From Anaerolineales bacterium (GTDB taxonomy: Bacteria; Chloroflexota; Anaerolineae; Anaerolineales; UBA4823), in the NCBI GenBank assembly GCA_016929095.1, contig JAFGJM010000036.1, positions 124,001 to 188,000 on the forward strand: 64,000 nt of DNA, read 5' to 3'. Every line of letters starts with the position of its first letter. Within the stretch, counting starts at the first letter, position 1. The translations under genes and the position numbers were made by a program. Positions 18,042-25,547 of the stretch are shown one piece after another. The notes beneath the pieces were generated by a model. It was not told the DNA's origin and did no database searches. It was given only the letters and a program-made list of their open reading frames with translations.

Positions 18042-18881
18042 TTAAAACAAACTTTCGTACTCTACCTTGGGAAAAACTTCAAGCTTTCCCCCCACGGTGG
18101 CGTCCAAAACCTGCCTGCCCGCTTTTGAATAGGCTTCGTGCGCCATACGATAACCGCGTTCCGACATCTCCAGGTCGGGCAATTGCCAGCGAAAGCCTTT
18201 GCCAAAATAGTTACCGGAAAAATGATCGGGGTCATCCCCTTTGGAGATAATGGTGGTATTTGGTTTCCCTTGCGTCGTAAAACTATGATCCACACCAATC
18301 AGGATAACGGTCTCGAAACCCATGAAATATGCCAGTTGCAGTGCGACATAAGTGACCGTTGCGCTTTCCCATAACCTGCCGCGGGCATCCACGGCGAATT
18401 TGGGCCCAGTGTAAGTGGTGTGCAGAAATATGGTGTTGTCATTTGGGTAAAGCGCCATGCCTGCTTCATTTTCATGAAAGGCATCACGTGAGCGCCATGA
18501 AAGGAAACAAGGGATCGGCAGGCATAGAATATCTGCCAGACATTGCTCGATTACCAGGCTGTTCACCGATACATAATACGAAGTCGTAAATCCTAATTTG
18601 TTAAAAAGCAGGTAGATACGGTTCATACCAAAGGAATATTCATGGCGTAATTTCGTTAGATCGGTGTGCTTTAGGCTAGGCCCATTGCCTATGATAAAGC
18701 AACGCTGCCTGGCATGGCTATCTTTTAATTCCGCCAGGCGTTTGATCGAGTCTCTCCGCCAGGGGTGAAATGTCGCTTCCGGCCACTGGGTTGCGTGAAT
18801 GACCCCATGGTAAGCGCTACGGGCGACATTCCATACCGGCTCAGGTAAAAAACGCTTGATTTTCTTTCGAGGTGCGTTCAT
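18042..18881 (-). CDS. DUF115/Maf-like protein
   Basis: Resembles the DUF115 (MptE-like) family, which includes Maf proteins that attach nonulosonic acids to flagellin. FIIGNGPSLKHTD near residues 62-74 is the Rossmann-like nucleotide-binding motif, followed by FGMNRIYL, ESATVTYVALQLAYFMGF and ILIGVDHSF. At 279 residues it is a single-domain version without the flanking Maf regions. It starts in an ATGA overlap with the SDR gene, and a CMP-sugar synthetase is in the same block, so transfer or formation of a nonulosonic-acid-like sugar is a fair guess but not shown. Confidence 0.72.
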   Translation of the reverse strand: MNAPRKKIKRFLPEPVWNVARSAYHGVIHATQWPEATFHPWRRDSIKRLAELKDSHARQRCFIIGNGPSLKHTDLTKLRHEYSFGMNRIYLLFNKLGFTTSYYVSVNSLVIEQCLADILCLPIPCFLSWRSRDAFHENEAGMALYPNDNTIFLHTTYTGPKFAVDARGRLWESATVTYVALQLAYFMGFETVILIGVDHSFTTQGKPNTTIISKGDDPDHFSGNYFGKGFRWQLPDLEMSERGYRMAHEAYSKAGRQVLDATVGGKLEVFPKVEYESLF

Positions 18882-19648
18882 TCAGTACTCAAGCGAGCCG
18901 TTGCCCCGCCATCGACGACCAAAGCCTGCCCGGTCATAAACGACGATTGCGCTTCGTCTGCCAGAAAGTAAATGGCATGGGCAATCTCTCCCGGTTTACC
19001 GATGCGCCCATTGACGGTTTTCTTGGCAAGGTTATCCAGCCGTTCCAGGATATCTCCGCCGCTTAAATGTCCGCGGTTCAAGCCGGCGCGCAGCATGGGT
19101 GTATCCACCGCGCCAGGTAAAACGGCGTTCACCCGGATATTATCAGGGGCAAATTCGATCGCCATGGCGCGGGTAAGCGCTAAAATCCCCCCCTTGCTGG
19201 CTGCATAAGCGGCGATATTGGCAGACGTCGCAATCGCATGCACCGATGAGACATTAACGACTGCCCCGCCACCAGCAATTTTAAATAACGGGTGTGCCAG
19301 TTTAACCGCCAAAAATACCGAGCTGAGATTGGACGCCAAAACCATGTTCCATTCATCAAGTGTCGTTTCCAGCATTGGTTTGGCAACTTGTACGGCGGCG
19401 TTATTCACCAGAGCATCCAGACGGTTGGTGAAAGCCCTGGCCTGGGAAAAGATATTCTCGATATTATCCGCCACCGACACATCGGATTGGATGAACAAGC
19501 CATTGGCGGGGAAATCCGCCCCGTATTCGGCGCGGTCTACGCCAATCACGCGCCAGCCCGCCTGGGTAAAAAGCGCTACCGTCGCCCGCCCAATCCCCCC
19601 TACCGCGCCGGTGATGAGCGCGGTCTTTGAGATTGATTTACTGTTCAT
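18878..19648 (-). CDS. SDR family oxidoreductase
   Basis: Classical short-chain dehydrogenase/reductase. TGAVGGIGRA is the NAD(P)-binding glycine motif, NNAA follows the fourth strand, and the catalytic Ser-Tyr-Lys is read as NVSSVHA and YAASKGG. The start chosen is ATG 19648, with GAGGAA at good distance; ATG 19660 is an alternative. It overlaps the PLD nuclease stop by 11 bases. In this setting it may oxidise or reduce a sugar intermediate like PtmA of Campylobacter flagellar glycosylation; substrate unknown. Confidence 0.9.
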   Translation of the reverse strand: MNSKSISKTALITGAVGGIGRATVALFTQAGWRVIGVDRAEYGADFPANGLFIQSDVSVADNIENIFSQARAFTNRLDALVNNAAVQVAKPMLETTLDEWNMVLASNLSSVFLAVKLAHPLFKIAGGGAVVNVSSVHAIATSANIAAYAASKGGILALTRAMAIEFAPDNIRVNAVLPGAVDTPMLRAGLNRGHLSGGDILERLDNLAKKTVNGRIGKPGEIAHAIYFLADEAQSSFMTGQALVVDGGATARLSTE

Positions 19649-20513
19649 GAATTTCCTCATCGCTTTCTCGTTGAATCCATCTCCCTTGACCCAAATGGAT
19701 GATAAATCCTAAGTCGCGCAGCTGTTGTAAAACCTGACGGATTTTCGCCTGTATATGTTTATTCTCAGGATAATATTTTTGAAACTCTTTAACATAACGA
19801 TACATTTCGTCTGTTGTAAATTCGTTTTTGGGTAAGTATTGAAATATTAGTTTTTGCCATCCGGATAGTATTTTTTGTGAAGCAAAAGGTTTTGGTAAAC
19901 TCTTTTCTCTTATACGTAATTCCTGCAATACCTGTTCAATTGGTAAAGATTTTTTTGGTTTTAGATATTGAAGATGCTTTTGCTGCAATTCAAAATATAA
20001 GTTTAAATAATCTTCATTAGGAATAAAACAGGTCGATTTATATTTAACGCGAGAATAAAAATCATAAAATGGTTGGGCTTCTTCACTATGGCTATCGGCG
20101 AAATCTAAAACCACGTTTAATTCCACGTTATCCTGTAATCCCCCACGCGTAATATTCGATGAACCAACAATTGCTCTTAAACGATTTTTATTTCTAAATA
20201 AATATAATTTAGGATGGAAAGTTTCAACATCATCCGAGGGATCACTGTAACAATATAAATGAAATTTTTCAGTATTTTCAGCCTTTTTAAGTAAATTTTT
20301 CAAAGGCATGGCTTCTGTTGTTCGAAAATCTAATCCAACAATGAACTCGACCGAATTTCCGTTATTTATACAATTATTTAAGGATGATTCAATTAATTGC
20401 AAACCCGATTGTTTAAGAAAAGCAACTGCAAACCGTACATCATGAGCGGTTACAAATTCCTCATTGATTATCGTACTCAATTTGTAACGAAAATTATCAA
20501 TTAAAAAAGTCAT
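19638..20513 (-). CDS. PLD-like (HKD) nuclease with C-terminal winged helix
   Basis: Phospholipase-D-fold protein with a single HKD site: His100 and Lys102 in TFHPKLYLF, GSSNITRGG at 117-125 and Glu131 in NVELN. Single-site members such as BfiI work as dimers on DNA. Residues 205-285 look like a helical and winged-helix region (IRQVLQQLRDLGFI, GQGRWIQ) of the kind seen at the end of some restriction enzymes. The DNA is much more AT-rich than its neighbours (18 G/C in the 60 bases from 19921). It is nevertheless locked into the operon, with an ATGA overlap upstream and an 11-base overlap downstream. Defence or DNA-repair role is inference. Confidence 0.78.
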   Translation of the reverse strand: MTFLIDNFRYKLSTIINEEFVTAHDVRFAVAFLKQSGLQLIESSLNNCINNGNSVEFIVGLDFRTTEAMPLKNLLKKAENTEKFHLYCYSDPSDDVETFHPKLYLFRNKNRLRAIVGSSNITRGGLQDNVELNVVLDFADSHSEEAQPFYDFYSRVKYKSTCFIPNEDYLNLYFELQQKHLQYLKPKKSLPIEQVLQELRIREKSLPKPFASQKILSGWQKLIFQYLPKNEFTTDEMYRYVKEFQKYYPENKHIQAKIRQVLQQLRDLGFIIHLGQGRWIQRESDEEIHEQ

Positions 20514-21469
20514 TGATTGTCAAATGTGACTTCAATCCCCAACCCCTCTAATAAATTACGCACCGTATTCCAATGCACGCGCTCCCAGGCAGATGGGCTG
20601 GAATTGGCGTTGTGCGGTGCCAGCATCACATTGTCCATTTTCAACAACGGGCTGTCGAGCGGCAAAGGTTCCTGCTCGTAAACATCCAAAGCTGCTCCGG
20701 CGATTCTCCCTCTTTGCAGCGCGTTGATCAATGCCGGTTCATCCACCACCGGTCCACGGGCGATATTGATCAATATCGCCTCCGGTTTCATCAAGCTGAA
20801 TGTATCATGATTCATTAAATGGTAACTGGAAGGGTTTAGATCGCAATTCAAGCTGACAAAATCAGATTGCTTGAGTAATTCTTCCAACGAGATCATTTGG
20901 ATGCCGTTCTCGATAATGAAATCGGGAGCGATATCGATGATATCATTTCCTAAAAGACGCATGCCAAACCCCCGCGCCCGTCGCAGCACGGCTTTTCCGC
21001 AATTACCAACGCCCACCACACCTAATGTGCACTCACTCAATGAGCGCCCAGGGATTTTTTCCCACACCCCGGCTTTCATGGCGCGGTCCATCCAGGGCTG
21101 GCGGCGGGCAAAAGCCAGTATATAACCCATCACGGTGTCGGCTACCGGCATGGAGAAAGCATTCAGGGTGCGGTAAATCCGGATCCCTAACTCTGCCGCG
21201 ATCTTCTGATCGAACGAATCGATGCCGGTACCCCATTTGGAGATGACCTTCAAGCGAGGCGCACAGGCGCGCAACACCTTTTCGTTATATTGATCGTCGC
21301 CGCATATCGTTCCATCGAATTGTCCGGCGTATTTCAATAGTTGAGATTCATTCAACCGTTCATGCACCTCTGCCGGAACAACGAGATCAATCCCATACCC
21401 TTCCAAAACAGGGCGGAATCGATCAAGGGATGGGATCATATAAGGGGCAGACAAAAGTACAGTTGGCAT
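20510..21469 (-). CDS. D-isomer-specific 2-hydroxyacid dehydrogenase
   Basis: NAD-dependent dehydrogenase of the phosphoglycerate-dehydrogenase superfamily. Motifs: GTGIDSFD, the Rossmann site LGVVGVGNCGKA, NIARGPVVDEPAL with the catalytic Arg, DVYEQEPLP with the Glu, and the His of MLAPHNAN. Length 319 fits a two-domain enzyme without the ACT domain of SerA. In glycan loci such enzymes can oxidise sugar-acid intermediates; here it is next to a CMP-sugar synthetase and an SDR. Confidence 0.9.
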   Translation of the reverse strand: MPTVLLSAPYMIPSLDRFRPVLEGYGIDLVVPAEVHERLNESQLLKYAGQFDGTICGDDQYNEKVLRACAPRLKVISKWGTGIDSFDQKIAAELGIRIYRTLNAFSMPVADTVMGYILAFARRQPWMDRAMKAGVWEKIPGRSLSECTLGVVGVGNCGKAVLRRARGFGMRLLGNDIIDIAPDFIIENGIQMISLEELLKQSDFVSLNCDLNPSSYHLMNHDTFSLMKPEAILINIARGPVVDEPALINALQRGRIAGAALDVYEQEPLPLDSPLLKMDNVMLAPHNANSSPSAWERVHWNTVRNLLEGLGIEVTFDNQ

Positions 21470-21480
21470 AATATTGTTCT

Positions 21481-21555
21481 CGGTTATCAGTTGTCTATTA
21501 TCAGTTAACGGTTTTCAATAATCGACTTCCTACTCTCTACTCTCTATTCTCGATT
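21481..21555. repeat. degenerate heptamer arrays
   Basis: Two short arrays: TTATCAG, TTGTCTA, TTATCAG, TTAACGG at 21484-21511, and CTACTCT, CTACTCT, CTATTCT at 21530-21550. The second covers the stop codon and the last codons of the CMP-sugar synthetase gene. Confidence 0.65.
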
Positions 21556-22228
21556 TTTGTTCTTCGGCTTGCTCTTTGAACAACAACTCAACTATCTTGA
21601 AATCCAACTCATTATCGATATCCCAGGCTTCGGCAGCACCGATATCAAACATCATGGGACGCTCCCCTAAACGGTTTCGCCGTGCCAGCAAATTTTGACG
21701 GGTAAATATATAGATACACGAATTCTCTTCGTACACGGGAGGCAAGTCCTGTGTTTGTAATAAGATGGCTGGGTTATGGTTGATCGCCCTTCCCAGTTGA
21801 TCCCATAACCGCACCTGACGGCGTGTCACACCGAACATGGAATCATAAGCCGGGTAGTTTGCCAGGAAAGTTTGAATGGCTTTGGAGAGAGTCTCTACTC
21901 GCAGAAGCGGATTAGTGCTGTGTGTTTGCAGGTAAAAATCCGCTTCCACCTGAGAGGTGTCATACGCCAGGATTTCATTCATGGGGATGGTATCCGCACG
22001 CAAATGAGAAGGGCGCTCGACAATACGCACCGAAGGGAATTTTTTTCGCAGCCCGTCCATAATCGGTTGGCTATCGGTATCCACCACAATCTCCTGGATT
22101 TCCGGGCATGCCTGCAGGTTGTGCATAATATGATAAAAAAGCGGCTTCCCTGCCAGCAAACGGTAGTTTTTACCCGGTACACGCTGCGAGTGGTGGCGCA
22201 TGGGAACGAGGGCAACGATTTTGGTCAT
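21530..22228 (-). CDS. neuA: acylneuraminate cytidylyltransferase-like protein
   Basis: CMP-sugar synthetase family (CMP-NeuAc, CMP-Leg or CMP-Pse synthetase), activating a nonulosonic or ulosonic acid with CTP. Motifs: LVPMRHHSQRVPGKN (CTP-binding loop, here with His-His before Ser), LAGKPLFYH, VVDTDSQ and a DIDNELDF C-terminal acidic motif. The last eight residues (KSRIESRE) are encoded by a heptamer array and are not family sequence. The ATG at 22228 follows a GGAGG site. A second family member lies at 35780-36529. Confidence 0.88.
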   Translation of the reverse strand: MTKIVALVPMRHHSQRVPGKNYRLLAGKPLFYHIMHNLQACPEIQEIVVDTDSQPIMDGLRKKFPSVRIVERPSHLRADTIPMNEILAYDTSQVEADFYLQTHSTNPLLRVETLSKAIQTFLANYPAYDSMFGVTRRQVRLWDQLGRAINHNPAILLQTQDLPPVYEENSCIYIFTRQNLLARRNRLGERPMMFDIGAAEAWDIDNELDFKIVELLFKEQAEEQKSRIESRE

Positions 22229-22433
22229 TTACACCTCCAGCCTGTTTAATATCTGAAACAACCATTCTTCCATCAATCTGGCATATGATTCAAGACGAAA
22301 GTAAATCGCCAATGCCAGGTTTTCGTTATAGGTATGGGCTTTGTATTGCTCTTGGTTCTTTTTCACCAACAATTTCCTGCATGGTCGTGAGCGCCTTTTA
22401 AGCAATTTCCAAACGTTCTTTCACTCTTTCCAT
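22229..22433 (-). pseudogene. decayed HEPN (HI0074-type) partner of the nucleotidyltransferase
   Basis: The ATG at 22433 begins MERVKERLEIA, then a TAA interrupts; reading on gives KALTTMQEIVGEKEP. The reading frame then changes to QYKAHTYNENLALAIYFRL...YARLMEE and ends at TAA 22229. N-terminal and C-terminal parts both match the HI0074 nucleotidyltransferase-partner family, including the HTYNE motif, but roughly the central half is missing. Its start overlaps the MNT gene by 13 bases, the normal order of the MNT-HEPN pair. Nonsense, frameshift and deletion together make it non-functional. Confidence 0.72.
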
Positions 22434-22747
22434 AATATTCCCTCTTTATACACCCGCTTATTAAATCCCGAATCTGTTCCCGAAAGATCGACCAGATCCA
22501 CCTCATAAAGTGCATTACTCTCTTCAAATTGCTCACGAATTTCACTGAGTAAACTAACCGGTAGTGGTTCAAGAGGTAAAACCGCAATATCAATATCGGA
22601 TATTCTCCCAGCTTTTCCGGTGGCAAATGAACCAAAGAGAAAAATTTTTGCCCTGAAATTCATCAGACCTTTTAGAACTATGTCCTTTACAATTTCCATA
22701 TCTTCAGTCTGAACATCCAACAATTCAATTGATCCTTGCTTTACCAT
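22421..22747 (-). CDS. minimal nucleotidyltransferase (MNT)
   Basis: Small nucleotidyltransferase-fold protein, the antitoxin half of MNT-HEPN toxin-antitoxin pairs, which modifies the HEPN toxin with AMP in studied cases. The GS-x10-DxD signature is complete: GS at 39-40 and Asp51/Asp53 in FLFGSFATGKAGRISDIDIAV; a third acidic residue is likely in YEVDLVDL. ATG 22747 with an AAGGGA site was chosen over a TTG at 22762. The region is AT-rich. Its HEPN partner is broken, so the gene is an orphan in decay or has another role. Confidence 0.82.
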   Translation of the reverse strand: MVKQGSIELLDVQTEDMEIVKDIVLKGLMNFRAKIFLFGSFATGKAGRISDIDIAVLPLEPLPVSLLSEIREQFEESNALYEVDLVDLSGTDSGFNKRVYKEGILWKE

Positions 22748-22763
22748 TTTTCCCTTTGACAAG

Positions 22764-23741
22764 TTATTCTTTCAAACTATGTTTGATTTCTGCCTCATTA
22801 TACTGGATTGGCGCAACCTTTCGTGCGGATCTTTGATCGCCGATATCCACGCCTGCAGGGTAATAAAACGTTTGCCGTAATTTTGCGTTCAAGGGACCGG
22901 ATTGACGATACCCCTGGTAGGTGCCCCAAAACTGCATCCAGCGGAACCAGAAAATGCTGTTAAAGTGAGCACCCAACACTTGCTGCCGCGCTGCATGGTA
23001 CAGATCGCTGGCAATATTACTGCTCACCAGGCGGAGAAAATCCCCTAAATGAAATTGTTCTTGCGGGAAAATCCGTTTGAATGCCATAGCTTCCCGCTTA
23101 TAACGGTTGAAGACTCCCTGCGGCGTTTCGTTATGAACATGGATCACTTCCGCATCTGCCACATATGCCAATGTATTTCCTTGCTCCAACACCCACTTCG
23201 CCCAGGCGATATCCTCCAAGCCGCTCAATGTCTCATCGAAAGTATGTTTTTCCCATAAAGAACGATGGATTGCAGAGTTGGCGTTATTACAGAAAGGCTG
23301 GTCTTGATGCAGATTGGATTGCTCCGGGTACCAATGGGTAAACACCTGTTTCTCGGAAAAATGGCTGGTTTCAGCGCCGCGCTGCTTTCCGTACGCCAGG
23401 CCGTTTTTTTTGTCCTCCAGGGGCGCCAGCAAACGCTCCAGCCAATCCGGATATACCGGATACACATGGGCACTGGCGATAACCACTCGCTCGGCTTGAG
23501 TCTGGGCAATGCCCCGGTTAAGCGACCGTCCAAAGGTGAATTCATCGGGAGAAATGTGCACCACCTGAACCTGATATGCGGCAGCCACATCCAGTGTTCT
23601 ATCGGTTGAGCCTGAATCGACCAGAATTATCTGCACATCCGTAACGGTTTGTTGAGTAATGCCTTCCAGCAAACGCCCCAGGTGTCTTTCCTCATTGTAG
23701 GCGCGGATCACCACAGAACACGATGGACGATTACCAGTCAT
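22764..23741 (-). CDS. GT2 family glycosyltransferase
   Basis: GT-A glycosyltransferase resembling rhamnosyltransferases. CSVVIRAYNEERHLG opens the fold, then VDSGSTDRT, GRSLNRGI, IASAHVYP (where the usual DxD position is SAH, as in several rhamnosyltransferase-like enzymes), and a GLEDIAWAKWV acceptor-side motif with catalytic-base-like Glu-Asp. ATG 23741 was chosen because the fold starts right after it; ATG 23753 is possible. It overlaps the sulfotransferase stop upstream. Confidence 0.88.
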   Translation of the reverse strand: MTGNRPSCSVVIRAYNEERHLGRLLEGITQQTVTDVQIILVDSGSTDRTLDVAAAYQVQVVHISPDEFTFGRSLNRGIAQTQAERVVIASAHVYPVYPDWLERLLAPLEDKKNGLAYGKQRGAETSHFSEKQVFTHWYPEQSNLHQDQPFCNNANSAIHRSLWEKHTFDETLSGLEDIAWAKWVLEQGNTLAYVADAEVIHVHNETPQGVFNRYKREAMAFKRIFPQEQFHLGDFLRLVSSNIASDLYHAARQQVLGAHFNSIFWFRWMQFWGTYQGYRQSGPLNAKLRQTFYYPAGVDIGDQRSARKVAPIQYNEAEIKHSLKE

Positions 23742-24645
23742 TGTCCTTCTCATACCCCAGAGTGATCAGCAAGTCGCCGCTGATATCTTTGAATAACCGT
23801 TTGTGTTCGGGATTGAATTGGCTGCGCCACCCACCTGTTTTTCCGCTGCGGAAAGTCGGTGAGCGTTGAGGGTTGATATTGTTTTCCAAAATTCTGACCG
23901 TTTCTTCCGAATCCACGTTTAAGGGAAAACCCTTTTTCACGGCAAAATCGACCACTTTGCCTAAGACAGATTTGCGATCGGCGACAAAATCTTCAAAATG
24001 CAAAATCATTACATCCGGGCAATCCATCCAACCCAAAAACGGTTCAAAACGCTGACGGATATTGGGAAAATCGAAATCGATCCCCGGTAACCCAAGGATG
24101 CTGATCTTCAAACGTTCATCAAAATCAGGCAAATTATCCAGGTAATAGCGGTGAAGGGCATGGCGCGGCGCTAAATCGGTCACATAATGCACATGCGAGA
24201 TGACAACATCGCGGGGATCTCTTAAAATGAAATACGTGGCAAAACCATCCTGCCTTAAGAATTCCACCACCTCCGGAATGGCGTGGAGATGCCCGTAGGC
24301 AATGTCGCCGGGAAGCAATCGGTGCAAATCCTCCAGAATCTCATGCACCGCACGAGTTCTTCCGCTATCACCCTCATACATAACCACAGCCGGTAAACCG
24401 CTATCAATCGCCGGTCCCAATTGAGTAAAACCTTGTAATGCCTGAGTGAGTAAATGGGTGCCGCTTTTTGGAAATGAATTAGCGAACAGCACCGGCATGC
24501 CCTTTAGATCAAATCGCTTAAACCGGGTTTTCTGCGCGAAACGTCTTATAGTCCGCCGTACCAGACGAGCCTGCAGCTCAAGTGATTTTCGCGCAACCCG
24601 AGGTAAGATGATCAAAGGGCTTTTATTTTGTGCCAGTTTTACCAC
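23731..24645 (-). CDS. PAPS-dependent sulfotransferase (tandem copy 2)
   Basis: Sulfotransfer_1 family. The 5'-phosphosulfate loop is FANSFPKSGTHLLTQAL near residues 54-70, and the 3'-phosphate motif is FILRDPRDVVISHVHY. The C-terminus has FRSGKTGGWRSQF, the PAPS-binding RxGxxGxW-type loop. The final block GDLLITLGYEKDNDW matches GDLLIRMGYEENERW of the upstream copy, so the two are a tandem duplication. Start is a GTG overlapping the upstream stop. Confidence 0.92.
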   Translation of the reverse strand: MVKLAQNKSPLIILPRVARKSLELQARLVRRTIRRFAQKTRFKRFDLKGMPVLFANSFPKSGTHLLTQALQGFTQLGPAIDSGLPAVVMYEGDSGRTRAVHEILEDLHRLLPGDIAYGHLHAIPEVVEFLRQDGFATYFILRDPRDVVISHVHYVTDLAPRHALHRYYLDNLPDFDERLKISILGLPGIDFDFPNIRQRFEPFLGWMDCPDVMILHFEDFVADRKSVLGKVVDFAVKKGFPLNVDSEETVRILENNINPQRSPTFRSGKTGGWRSQFNPEHKRLFKDISGDLLITLGYEKDNDW

Positions 24646-25502
24646 CGTTCATTTTCTTCATAACCCATGCGGATTAACAGGTCGCCCGTCTCATGTTTAA
24701 AGATGCTTTTATTGGCTGGCGTGAAATATTCCTGCCAGTTGCCAGGCTTCCCTTTGCGAAAAGTCCCCGAGCGGCGCGGGGCAATCGCGCTCTTGATACC
24801 CGATATAGCGTGGGCGCGAGGAAGGTCACATTCAAAACCACGCAATTCTAAATAGTCCAACAATCGTCCCAAAGCCTCGTCCCGCTTTAATATCAGGTCT
24901 TCAAAGCGCAAGCATAATACGTTTGGTTGGTTTAACCATTCCAAATATTTCTCATATTTCGCACGTATTCCGGAAAGTTCCGACCCAGGCTCCTCCACAC
25001 CGCAAATGGCGGCGTTGATGCGTTCTTCCATGTCTTGTAATACTTCAGTGTAGTATTTATGCATATTATGCCCGGGATGTAGTTCGGTGGCATAAAACAC
25101 ATGCGAAATGATCATATCCCGCGGGTCTCGATAAACAAATACAGTAGCTCTGCCAGGCGCGGTTAATGCATCGATAAACGGCTGTCTGGCATGGATATAA
25201 CCATAACCGATATCACCCGGTTTCATTTTTTGAATATTGGCTAAAACCTGTTCTTCGGGCAACAGGCTGTTATCTTCACCGCGATTTACGGGAGGCATCC
25301 CCGGATTGATAAACGGCCCAATTTCGGTCAATCCCTGCAATATTTGAATGATCAGGTGCGAACCGGATTTCGGCATGGCGTTGCCCAACACAGCCGGGGT
25401 GCTGTTCAATCGGGAGGCGCCCCAGTGTAATGCCGCCACACTGCGCCTACCCTGGTAACGGATTTGTTTTAGTTGATGTTTGATTTGATGGAGTAAATTC
25501 AT
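24639..25502 (-). CDS. PAPS-dependent sulfotransferase (tandem copy 1)
   Basis: Same family and architecture as its downstream neighbour: NAMPKSGSHLIIQIL as the phosphosulfate loop, VYRDPRDMIISHVFY as the 3'-phosphate site, and FRKGKPGNWQEYF near the C-terminus. Seven bases overlap between the two genes. The acceptors probably differ, since the middle regions diverge. Starts at ATG 25502. Confidence 0.92.
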   Translation of the reverse strand: MNLLHQIKHQLKQIRYQGRRSVAALHWGASRLNSTPAVLGNAMPKSGSHLIIQILQGLTEIGPFINPGMPPVNRGEDNSLLPEEQVLANIQKMKPGDIGYGYIHARQPFIDALTAPGRATVFVYRDPRDMIISHVFYATELHPGHNMHKYYTEVLQDMEERINAAICGVEEPGSELSGIRAKYEKYLEWLNQPNVLCLRFEDLILKRDEALGRLLDYLELRGFECDLPRAHAISGIKSAIAPRRSGTFRKGKPGNWQEYFTPANKSIFKHETGDLLIRMGYEENERW

Positions 25503-25514
25503 ATGTAAAGAAAA

Positions 25515-25547
25515 TTAGTGATCAGTGAGGGGTGAGTGGTGATGGGT
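25515..25547. repeat. degenerate heptamer array
   Basis: TGATCAG, TGAGGGG, TGAGTGG, TGATGGG at 7-base spacing. It covers the last codons and stop of the DUF4910-like gene. Confidence 0.65.

Noticed and set aside
22363-22635. Minus-strand 90-codon frame overlapping the MNT gene
   Set aside because: It is out of frame with both the MNT gene and the HEPN remnant; no family pattern.
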